Shown one piece after another: positions 33,199-40,545 of a stretch of 64,000 bases of DNA. A program made the translations under genes and the position numbers. The stretch comes from Bacteroidota bacterium (GTDB lineage: Bacteria; Bacteroidota; Ignavibacteria; UBA10030; UBA6906), in the NCBI GenBank assembly GCA_030835135.1, contig JAUQWO010000046.1:186001-250000 (forward strand). The letters are read 5' to 3'. Positions within the stretch are counted from its first letter, which is position 1. Each line of letters starts with the position of its first letter. Under the pieces are notes generated by a model. That model saw only the letters and a list, made by a program, of their open reading frames with translations. It ran no database searches and was not told the origin of the DNA.

Positions 33199-33249
33199 CC
33201 CCTTGTGGGGCAGGCGCGCCTGTGTTACGCCTGTATCACGGTTGACTTC

Positions 33250-33283
33250 GTAGGGGCGGTCCCGCACGCGGGACAGCCCCTAC
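33250..33283. repeat. GC-rich hairpin repeat, family D copy 2
   Basis: Outer arms GTAGGGGC and GCCCCTAC, and inner arms GTCCCGC and GCGGGAC around AC. The sequence differs from the 21174-21205 copy at only a few positions. It follows the TIGR03545 gene and could stop transcription, but lacks a T-run. Confidence 0.8.
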
Positions 33284-33474
33284 ACACGACATCGGTATCA
33301 TTTCCGCGTCACATATCCCCCCCCAACCAAGCCACCGATACCGTCCCGACACCACCGGTTTCATTCCCAGACTATTATAGATACAACGGTTTCCCCCCAC
33401 TGAACCCCCGTTCCCGGAACCCGCACTCCCCTCCCGTTTTTTCCCTCATTACCGTGAAAATCCCTCGAAATCAC

Positions 33475-33490
33475 TGGCACGCTATTCGCC
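33475..33490 (+). promoter_or_regulatory. Sigma-54-like promoter upstream of the glycan locus
   Basis: TGGCACGCTATTCGCC has the -24 GG and -12 GC dinucleotides exactly 10 bp apart and the TGGCACG element intact; the -12 side is TCGC rather than TTGC. It lies about 128 bp before the first glycan gene. Confidence 0.4.
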
Positions 33491-33617
33491 ATACACTGTG
33501 AGTTAACTCCACGATCGTCAATGTACCCATCGCGCCCCCGGTTCGGCAACGCCGACGAACCCGGCGCGCCGATGCATTCCTGGATCTCACACTGTACTCT
33601 GCAACGGGTGAGCGTCT

Positions 33618-35651
33618 ATGACCGCCAATGATCTGCTCCGGATGGGGAACAAGAACGGCCGGATCCGCAAGTTCCTGCTGCTCCGCAACCGGCATCTGCT
33701 CGCCGTGGATACCCTCGGGCTCCTGTGCATCCCCTCGGTAGCATACGTCCTCCGCACGGAATCCGTCGAAGGGCTCGCACGCCTGTGGGAACCCCTGGCC
33801 GTCTATACGCTCGGGATGATCCTCCTCAAATGGTTCATCTTCTACGCCGGACGGCTCTACAGCACCCTCTGGGCCTACACGAGCGTGCACGAACTCCTCC
33901 TCGTGGCCCGCACCATCGGGATCTCAGCCATCGCCGAACTGGCGATCTCCTACGGCATCTTCTACAGCTATGGCGATGTTCCCCCGGGCTTCCCCCGCTC
34001 ACTCCCGATCCTCAGCGCGCTGATCACCTTCTTCTACATCACCGGCATCCGGTTCTCCGTCCGTGTGATCTACTCCGCCATCACCAAGAAGGATGGTTAC
34101 GACGGCGCGATGAAACGCGTCCTCATCGCGGGCGCGGGAACTGCAGGCGTCATGATCGCTCGCGAACTGCAGGCCAACCCGCACCTCGGTATGATCCCCC
34201 TCGGCTTCGTGGACGACGACCCCAAGAAGGGTTCGAAGCTCCTCTGCGGTATCCCGGTGTTCGGCGTGATCGCGGACATCCCCTGGATCACCAACTCCCG
34301 CGGCGTCGAAGAGGTGATCGTTGCGATGCCCACAGCACCGGGCGAGGTCTTCCGCCGCGTCGACCGGCTCTGCAAAGAGGCCGGGATTCCGAGCAAGACC
34401 ACACCCGGACTCTACGAACTCGCGAGCGGTGCCGCAACGATCGAGTCCGTCCGCCAGATCCAGCTCGAAGACCTTCTCCGCCGTGACGTGGTCGGGTCCG
34501 ACCCCAGCATGGTCAGCGCCACCATCGCCGGCAAACGCGTGCTCGTTACCGGGGCCGGCGGCTCTATCGGCAGCGAGATCGTCCGCCAGCTGAAAGGGTT
34601 CCGTCCTTCCGAACTCGTCATCCTCGGACACGGCGAGACGTCTATCTTCCACATAATGAAGGAGATGGAAGAGCACCGCGTCGCCGGCACAACGGTCATC
34701 CCCATCGTTGCGGACATCCGCGACAGGGAACGGATCGACCAGGTCTTCCAGAACCACCATCCGGAGATCATCTTCCACGCCGCGGCCCACAAGCACGTCT
34801 GGCTGATGGAACAGAACCTCCCCGATGCCGTCACGAACAACGTCATGGGCACACGGGTGATGGTCACGCTCGCCGAGAAGTACAGGGTCCCCCGGTTCGT
34901 GATGATCTCCAGCGACAAAGCGGTGAACCCCACAAGCGTCATGGGCGTCACGAAGCGCGTCGCCGAACTGATCGTGCAGGACGCCGCAAACCGCTCGGGA
35001 CTCGGGTTCATCACCGTGCGCTTCGGGAATGTCCTGGGCAGCAGGGGCAGCGTCATCCCGATCTTCCGTCAACAGATCGCGGCGGGCGGACCGGTGACCG
35101 TGACGCATCCCGAGGTGACCCGCTACTTCATGACCATCCCCGAAGCCGTGCATCTCGTTCTCCAGGCCGGATCCATGGGCACGGGCGGCGAGGTGTTCGT
35201 ACTCGATATGGGGAAGCAACTGAAGGTCCTCGATGTCGCCCGCGATGTGATCCGTCTCAGCGGACATACCGAGGAAGAGGTGGGCATCGCGTTCACAGGC
35301 CTGAAGCCCGGCGAGAGGATGTATGAGGAGCTCTTCTATGAGACCGACACCATCGAGACCACGGCGCACCCGATGGTGAGCGTGTCGCGGTACAACTACG
35401 CCGGCGAGTATGCCTCGCGCAAACCCCGGAACGGCACGGCGGTGTATGAAGCGGACCTGCGCATGGATGTGGACACACTCGTCGCCGCGGCACACCAGGG
35501 CGACCACGACCTGATGAATGCGGTCATCAAACAGATCGTCCCGCAGTACACGCCCGCGCACGAATACATGGCCGTCGATCCGGCGGCCACCCCGACCACA
35601 CCCATCGGCCAGACGCCGCAACGACCGGTGATCATTCCCAACGGCCGATGA
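33618..35651 (+). CDS. Membrane-bound UDP-GlcNAc 4,6-dehydratase-like enzyme (PglF/CapD/FlaA1 family)
   Basis: 677 aa. Four N-terminal membrane helices are followed by a CoA-binding-like Rossmann region (VLIAGAGTAGVMIARELQ) and a catalytic SDR domain with VLVTGAGGSIGSEIVRQL. The active-site segment SSDKAVNPTSVMGVTKR is typical of the dehydratases that start UDP-bacillosamine-type sugar synthesis. VRFGNVLGSRGSVIP and FTGLKPGERMYEEL are also diagnostic. A PglE-like aminotransferase and PglC-like transferase are in the minus-strand half of the locus. The stop overlaps the next start (ATGA). Confidence 0.93.
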   Translation: MTANDLLRMGNKNGRIRKFLLLRNRHLLAVDTLGLLCIPSVAYVLRTESVEGLARLWEPLAVYTLGMILLKWFIFYAGRLYSTLWAYTSVHELLLVARTIGISAIAELAISYGIFYSYGDVPPGFPRSLPILSALITFFYITGIRFSVRVIYSAITKKDGYDGAMKRVLIAGAGTAGVMIARELQANPHLGMIPLGFVDDDPKKGSKLLCGIPVFGVIADIPWITNSRGVEEVIVAMPTAPGEVFRRVDRLCKEAGIPSKTTPGLYELASGAATIESVRQIQLEDLLRRDVVGSDPSMVSATIAGKRVLVTGAGGSIGSEIVRQLKGFRPSELVILGHGETSIFHIMKEMEEHRVAGTTVIPIVADIRDRERIDQVFQNHHPEIIFHAAAHKHVWLMEQNLPDAVTNNVMGTRVMVTLAEKYRVPRFVMISSDKAVNPTSVMGVTKRVAELIVQDAANRSGLGFITVRFGNVLGSRGSVIPIFRQQIAAGGPVTVTHPEVTRYFMTIPEAVHLVLQAGSMGTGGEVFVLDMGKQLKVLDVARDVIRLSGHTEEEVGIAFTGLKPGERMYEELFYETDTIETTAHPMVSVSRYNYAGEYASRKPRNGTAVYEADLRMDVDTLVAAAHQGDHDLMNAVIKQIVPQYTPAHEYMAVDPAATPTTPIGQTPQRPVIIPNGR

Positions 35652-36643
35652 CCATCGACACCGGACATGAGATCGACCGGATCTGCCGCGTGATCTGCGG
35701 ACAGGTCCGCACCACCCTCCGTAAACAGGGTGCCGTCGTGGCCGTTTCCGGAGGCATCGACAGCTCCGTCTGTGCCGCACTGTGCGCGCGCGCCCTTGGC
35801 AAGGGACACGTGCTCGCCCTTGCCCTCCCCGAACGTCACTCTTCCGCGGCGGCGGGTACATTGGCGCAGGAACTCTGCGCCGGACTGGGCATCGAACTCC
35901 TTACCGTCCCCATCGAAGGCGTGCTCGAAGAGGCCGGATGCTACCGGAGCCAGGCCGATGCCATGCAGCAGGCCTTCCCGGCATACCGCACCGGCGATCC
36001 ATTCAAGATCGTCCTCCCCTCCCTGCTCACGGGCGACCGCCTGAACGTCCCCCGCGTGACATGGCTCCCGCCGGGCGGCACGGAACAGACCGCCCGCATC
36101 CCGCGCGGTGCCTATCTGCAACTCGTGGCAGCAACCAACTTCAAGCAGCGCACACGTACCATGACGGCGTACTTCCACGCCGACCGGCTCAACCGCGCCG
36201 TGTGCGGCACCCCGAACCGGCTGGAGTACGACCAGGGCTTCTTCGTCAAAGGAGGCGACGGACTCTCCGACTTCGCCCCCATCGCGCATCTGTACAAATC
36301 GCAGGTGTACGCACTCGGGGCCGCGCTCGGACTTCCACAGAGCATCCTGCAGCGCCGGCCAACCACGGACACGTTCCCGCTGGAGCAAACGCAGGAAGAG
36401 TTCTACTTCTCCGCGCCGTATCACATCATGGATGCATGTCTCGCAGGCGTGAACCGCGGACAGACATCCGCACAGGTGGCAGCCTCGACCGGTCTCACAC
36501 CCGACCAGATCGCACGCATCTTCACCGACATCGAAGCCAAACGCCGCGCCACGCAACATCTCCACCTCCGCGCACTTACCGTGGAACCGATCGACCCCAT
36601 CGAGGGACGCACCCGACAGGCGATCACCGGGAGCAGACGCTGA
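35648..36643 (+). CDS. NAD synthase-like ATP-dependent amidoligase
   Basis: 331 aa, a single NadE-type domain without the nitrilase glutaminase. The ATP pyrophosphatase loop AVSGGIDSSV is at residues 32-41. The C-terminal half has RPTTDTFPLEQTQEEFYF, matching the NadE subgroup found in polysaccharide gene clusters rather than the usual TADL-type sequence. It may be NAD synthase, or may amidate a sugar acid or other carboxylate in this locus. It overlaps the dehydratase by 4 bp and the amidotransferase gene by 1 bp, so it is clearly part of this operon. Confidence 0.85.
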   Translation: MTIDTGHEIDRICRVICGQVRTTLRKQGAVVAVSGGIDSSVCAALCARALGKGHVLALALPERHSSAAAGTLAQELCAGLGIELLTVPIEGVLEEAGCYRSQADAMQQAFPAYRTGDPFKIVLPSLLTGDRLNVPRVTWLPPGGTEQTARIPRGAYLQLVAATNFKQRTRTMTAYFHADRLNRAVCGTPNRLEYDQGFFVKGGDGLSDFAPIAHLYKSQVYALGAALGLPQSILQRRPTTDTFPLEQTQEEFYFSAPYHIMDACLAGVNRGQTSAQVAASTGLTPDQIARIFTDIEAKRRATQHLHLRALTVEPIDPIEGRTRQAITGSRR

Positions 36644-38649
36644 TGTGCGGCATCGCCGGGATATTCTCCAGGGGATCGCAACCCACACCCCCCTCCCGTG
36701 AACTGCTCGTGCAGATGATCTCCGCACTCCGTCACCGCGGACCGGATGCCTACGGCCTGTACCGTGACGGGGTATGCGGGCTCGCCCATGCGCGGCTCTC
36801 CATCGTGGACCTTGCCTCCGGCGATCAGCCGATGAGCACGGAAGACGGAAAGCTGACCATCGTGTTCAACGGCGAGATCTACAACTTTGTCGAGCTCCGC
36901 GACGAATTGGAGAAGCGCGGGCACCGGTTCAGGACCCGCTCGGATACCGAAGTGATCCTGCATGCGTACCGCCAGTGGGGGAAGGAGTGCTTCCACCGCT
37001 TCAACGGTCAGTGGGCGCTGGCACTGCGCGACACCGCCACCGGTGAACTGCTCCTGTGCCGCGACCGTGTCGGCGTCCGGCCTCTCTATTATTTGTGTCA
37101 GAAGCAGCGGATCAGGTTCGCCAGCGAGATCAAGGCATTCTTCGTGGATCCATCCGTGCAACGCACTGTGCGTCCGACAGCGCTTGCAGAAACGTTCACC
37201 TACTGGTCACCCCTCACGCCCGCCACCTTCTTCGAAGGGATCGAGGAGGTTTCCCCGGGCTCCTTCCTGCTCATCCACCGCGATGGCACGACGTCGGTGA
37301 AACGCTACTGGGAGCCCCCGTTCAGTGAGGAACCTGCGGAGACCGGTTCCCGCACGCTCCGGAGGACGGCCGGCGAACTCCAGGAACTGCTCCAGGATGC
37401 GGTGCGCCTCCGCATGATCCGCGCCGATGTGCCGGTTGGGAGTTATCTCTCGGGCGGGCTGGACAGTTCGGTGATCGCCGCGCTCGCGAGAGAGCACGCC
37501 ACCGGCGACTTCCACACATTCTCCGTCCGCTTCACCGATCCGCAGTTCGACGAGACATCGTATCAGCGGATGATGGCCGACCGGCTCGGCTGCACGCATC
37601 ACGACATCGTCATCGCGCACAGCGATATTGCCCGTGTCTTTCCGGATGTGGTCCGTCACGCGGAGCAACCGCTGCTGCGCACCGCCCCGGCGCCGTTGTT
37701 CCTGCTGTCGGACCTGGTGCGTCAGCATGGCATCAAGACCGTGCTCACCGGCGAAGGTGCAGACGAGTTCCTTGCGGGCTATGACATCTTCCGGGAAGCG
37801 AAGATCCGCGCATTCTGGTCGCGCGACCCCGGGTCGCGTATGCGGCCGGCACTCTTCGACCGCATCTATCCGTACCTCTCGCGCTCGCCGCAACAGGTGC
37901 GCACACTGGCCCTCGCGTTCTGGAAGATCGGCATGGAGAACACTGTGGATCCGTTCTACTCCCATGAACGCAGGTGGACCACCAGCGGCACACTCCGCCG
38001 ATTCCTCACGAGAGACGTCGCAGCCGCGGGACTGCCCGGCGAGCTTCCGCTCCTTCTGCCGAATGACTTCACCGCCTTCGATCCGTTGAAGCGGGCACAA
38101 TACATCGAGATCGCCACGTTCTTTTCGCAGTATCTCCTCTCGGCACAGGGTGACCGCATGCTCATGGCACACAGCGTCGAAGGACGCTTCCCCTTCCTCG
38201 ATGCCCGCGTGATGGAATACTGTTGCCGCATCCCCGCCGCTCAGTTGCTTCCGGGGTTGAAGGAGAAGGCCGTCCTGAAGACCCTCGGCACCGGGCTCGT
38301 TCCCGATGCGATCCGTACCAGGCCGAAGCAGCCATACCGGGCACCGGATGCCCTCTGCTTTGTCGGGCCGGATGCTCCGGATTGGGTGGATGAGGTGCTC
38401 GCGCCGGAAACTCTGGTTTCATCGGGGTTCTTCGAACCGACCATGGTAGCGGGGCTCCATGACAAGCTCACGCTGTCCTTCCTCAGGAATGGGCAGAATG
38501 CGTCACCCAGCAACGCGGACAACATGGCAATGGTTGGCATCCTGTCGGCACAGCTTTTGTACACAACCATGATCAGCAACCCTGCCGCCGCGGCCGCTCC
38601 CGGAAGCTGGCGGCTGACAGTGGACATACAGAACGGCGTTGCGGCCTGA
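36643..38649 (+). CDS. asnB: Asparagine synthase-like glutamine amidotransferase
   Basis: 668 aa. The N-terminal class II glutaminase domain begins MCGIAGIFSRG, where C2 is the nucleophile; RHRGPDAYG, LAHARLSIVDL and FNGEIYN complete it. The synthetase domain has the pyrophosphatase loop SYLSGGLDSSVIAALA and LTGEGADEFLAGYD. Such proteins in surface-glycan loci amidate sugar carboxylates (WbpS/WbpG logic) or belong to the asparagine-synthase group of exosortase loci. The C-terminus (about 560-668) is longer than in housekeeping AsnB. The real start is ATG 36643; the frame is open far upstream over nadE. Confidence 0.92.
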   Translation: MCGIAGIFSRGSQPTPPSRELLVQMISALRHRGPDAYGLYRDGVCGLAHARLSIVDLASGDQPMSTEDGKLTIVFNGEIYNFVELRDELEKRGHRFRTRSDTEVILHAYRQWGKECFHRFNGQWALALRDTATGELLLCRDRVGVRPLYYLCQKQRIRFASEIKAFFVDPSVQRTVRPTALAETFTYWSPLTPATFFEGIEEVSPGSFLLIHRDGTTSVKRYWEPPFSEEPAETGSRTLRRTAGELQELLQDAVRLRMIRADVPVGSYLSGGLDSSVIAALAREHATGDFHTFSVRFTDPQFDETSYQRMMADRLGCTHHDIVIAHSDIARVFPDVVRHAEQPLLRTAPAPLFLLSDLVRQHGIKTVLTGEGADEFLAGYDIFREAKIRAFWSRDPGSRMRPALFDRIYPYLSRSPQQVRTLALAFWKIGMENTVDPFYSHERRWTTSGTLRRFLTRDVAAAGLPGELPLLLPNDFTAFDPLKRAQYIEIATFFSQYLLSAQGDRMLMAHSVEGRFPFLDARVMEYCCRIPAAQLLPGLKEKAVLKTLGTGLVPDAIRTRPKQPYRAPDALCFVGPDAPDWVDEVLAPETLVSSGFFEPTMVAGLHDKLTLSFLRNGQNASPSNADNMAMVGILSAQLLYTTMISNPAAAAAPGSWRLTVDIQNGVAA

Positions 38650-38686
38650 CCGCATCGCGGACATCTTTCCTTTCCTCAGAGCACCA

Positions 38687-38953
38687 ATGACCGAGCAACA
38701 GATCCATGATGCGGTCCGCGAGTTCCTGCAGACCAGGATCATCTTCGACACCACGCGCGCTATCGCCAGCGACGAATCGTTCCTCGCATCGGGCATCCTC
38801 GACTCCACCGGCGTCCTGGAGCTCATTGCGTTCCTCGAGGACACGTACGGCATACATTTCCAGGACGATGAACTCGTGGCGGCCAACTTCGATTCGCTCG
38901 GCAGGGTCGCGTCGTTCGTCGCACGCAAAGTGAACGCCCCCGAAGTGCACTAG
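38687..38953 (+). CDS. Acyl carrier protein
   Basis: 88 aa, acidic and helical. The phosphopantetheine site is the serine in SGILDSTGVLELIAFLE, where DST replaces the common DSL. It starts at ATG 38687, 37 bp after the amidotransferase stop, and an acyl-AMP ligase begins 9 bp after it, so the ligase probably loads this carrier. It is not the housekeeping AcpP. The likely role is to deliver an acyl or aminoacyl group to a sugar through one of the FemAB/GNAT transferases of this locus (inference). Confidence 0.9.
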   Translation: MTEQQIHDAVREFLQTRIIFDTTRAIASDESFLASGILDSTGVLELIAFLEDTYGIHFQDDELVAANFDSLGRVASFVARKVNAPEVH

Positions 38954-38962
38954 GAATTCTCC

Positions 38963-40519
38963 GTGACCCTGCACGACCATCTCCGAGCAGCCGCTGCACA
39001 GCGCGGCGGACACACGGCGCTCATCTGCGGAGGCACATCCTCCACGTACGCCGAGATACTTGCTTCGGCGGAACGTCTTGCCACGACCCTCGCCCTGCTC
39101 GAGGTCGACCGGAGAGAGCGGGTAGCCGTCTATCTCGGCAACACCCCCGAGGCCGTGATCGCCATGTACGCCACATGGATCGCCGGTGGGTGCGTGGTGC
39201 CCATCGGGCTGGCAACGCCCGTGGAACGATGCATCGCGCAGGCACGGCATGCCGGAGCCACCGTCCTCATCGCACCCGGGAGCCGTGCAGCGTCGATCGC
39301 CGCGGCCATGTCATCCGATGACAGCATGCTCGACATCCTCTGGGTCGGCGCGCCGGCGTCGCCCGCGCGGGGGATGCGCTGGGACAGACAGACGGGTTGC
39401 GACCCCTGGATCGAGGGTCAACTGAAAGAACGTGCCGGAGGACCTATCCCCCGCCCCGTGACCGATGCGTCGGACCTCGCGGCCATCATCTATACCTCCG
39501 GCTCTTCCGGCACGCCCAAGGGCGTCACGCACACGCACGGCAGCGCGACGGCCGCGATCGAGAGCATCGTGGAGTATCTGGACAACGGCCCGGACGACGT
39601 GATCCTCTCCGTGCTGCAACTGAATTTCAGTTACGGCATCCTGCAGTTGCTGGCCACCGTACGCACCCAGGCAACGCTCGTTCTGGAGAACGGGTTCGGG
39701 TATCCGTACGAAGTGGTGAAGCAGTTCCGGCGGTACGGGGTCACCGGCTTTGCCGGGGCACCCACGATCTGGGCGATGCTGCTGCAACTGAAGGACATCA
39801 CCCCGGAGGCGTTCGCAACCGTGCGCTACATCACCAATGCTGCCGCGGCGATACCCGCGCCGTTCGTCCCGCGGCTTGCGGCGCTCTTCTCGAACGCGCG
39901 CATCTATCTCATGCACGGGATGACGGAGTGTTTCCGGACGGCCTATCTGCCGCCGGCGGAGGTGCTCACCGACCCCACATCCATTGGCAGACCGATGCGC
40001 GACGTGGAACTGTGGTTGGAGGATGAGGACGGGCAGCGGCTCGGACCGGGCGCGACAGGCGAACTCGTCATTGCCGGGCCGACACTCATGGCGGGCTACT
40101 GGAATGATCCGGAGGGAACCGAACGGATGCTGCGCCCTCGCACCGATGCACCGGGGCGTGCGCTGCACTCGGGCGACATCTTCCGTACCGACGAACGCGG
40201 GTACTTCTACTTCGTGGCGCGCAAGGACGACATCATCAAGAGCAGGGGGGAGAAGGTCAGTCCGGTGGAGGTGGAGGGAGTGATCTACCAACTGCCGGAG
40301 GTGCGGGAATGCAGGGTGATCGGCATACCGGACCCGGTGCTGGGGCACCGCCTGCGGGCAGAGATCATTCTGCGCGAGGGGTTGTCGCTGGAAGACACGA
40401 AGGTGAAGGCACAGTGCATCCGGCACCTCGAACCCTTCAAGGTGCCGCAGGAGGTTGCGTTCGTTACCGAGCTGCCGAAGACCGCGGGAGGGAAGATCGT
40501 GCGGGGGAATCGGGGTTGA
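38963..40519 (+). CDS. Acyl-AMP ligase (acyl-CoA/ACP synthetase family)
   Basis: 518 aa ANL-superfamily adenylating enzyme. AIIYTSGSSGTPKGVTHTH is the phosphate-binding loop, HGMTECFR the A5 motif, and GDIFRTDERGYFYFVARKDD with IKSRGEKVSPVEVE the hinge; the catalytic lysine is in TAGGKIVRG near the C-terminus. The GTG start at 38963 has AGGA nine bases upstream. It resembles the exosortase-locus-associated acyl ligases. The paired carrier protein upstream is the likely acceptor; the acid it activates is unknown. It is the last gene of the plus-strand half and converges on a hybrid kinase. Confidence 0.93.
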   Translation: MTLHDHLRAAAAQRGGHTALICGGTSSTYAEILASAERLATTLALLEVDRRERVAVYLGNTPEAVIAMYATWIAGGCVVPIGLATPVERCIAQARHAGATVLIAPGSRAASIAAAMSSDDSMLDILWVGAPASPARGMRWDRQTGCDPWIEGQLKERAGGPIPRPVTDASDLAAIIYTSGSSGTPKGVTHTHGSATAAIESIVEYLDNGPDDVILSVLQLNFSYGILQLLATVRTQATLVLENGFGYPYEVVKQFRRYGVTGFAGAPTIWAMLLQLKDITPEAFATVRYITNAAAAIPAPFVPRLAALFSNARIYLMHGMTECFRTAYLPPAEVLTDPTSIGRPMRDVELWLEDEDGQRLGPGATGELVIAGPTLMAGYWNDPEGTERMLRPRTDAPGRALHSGDIFRTDERGYFYFVARKDDIIKSRGEKVSPVEVEGVIYQLPEVRECRVIGIPDPVLGHRLRAEIILREGLSLEDTKVKAQCIRHLEPFKVPQEVAFVTELPKTAGGKIVRGNRG

Positions 40520-40545
40520 CGGGGAGCGGGTTCTGAAAGGACCTG

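Larger units (their letters stand above)
33199..33617. other. Intergenic region of 419 bp before the glycan locus
   Basis: No gene seen. It contains a CCCC-TTGT-GGGG hairpin and the palindrome CAGGCGCGCCTG near 33210, the family D hairpin at 33250-33283, a C-rich stretch, and a sigma-54-like site at 33475-33490. The likely promoter region for the plus-strand half of the glycan locus is here. Confidence 0.6.

Noticed and set aside
30772-33267. 831-codon open frame on the minus strand opposite the TIGR03546/TIGR03545 pair
   Set aside because: The sense-strand pair is well recognised and has good ribosome sites; the antisense product is Leu/Arg/His-rich without motifs.
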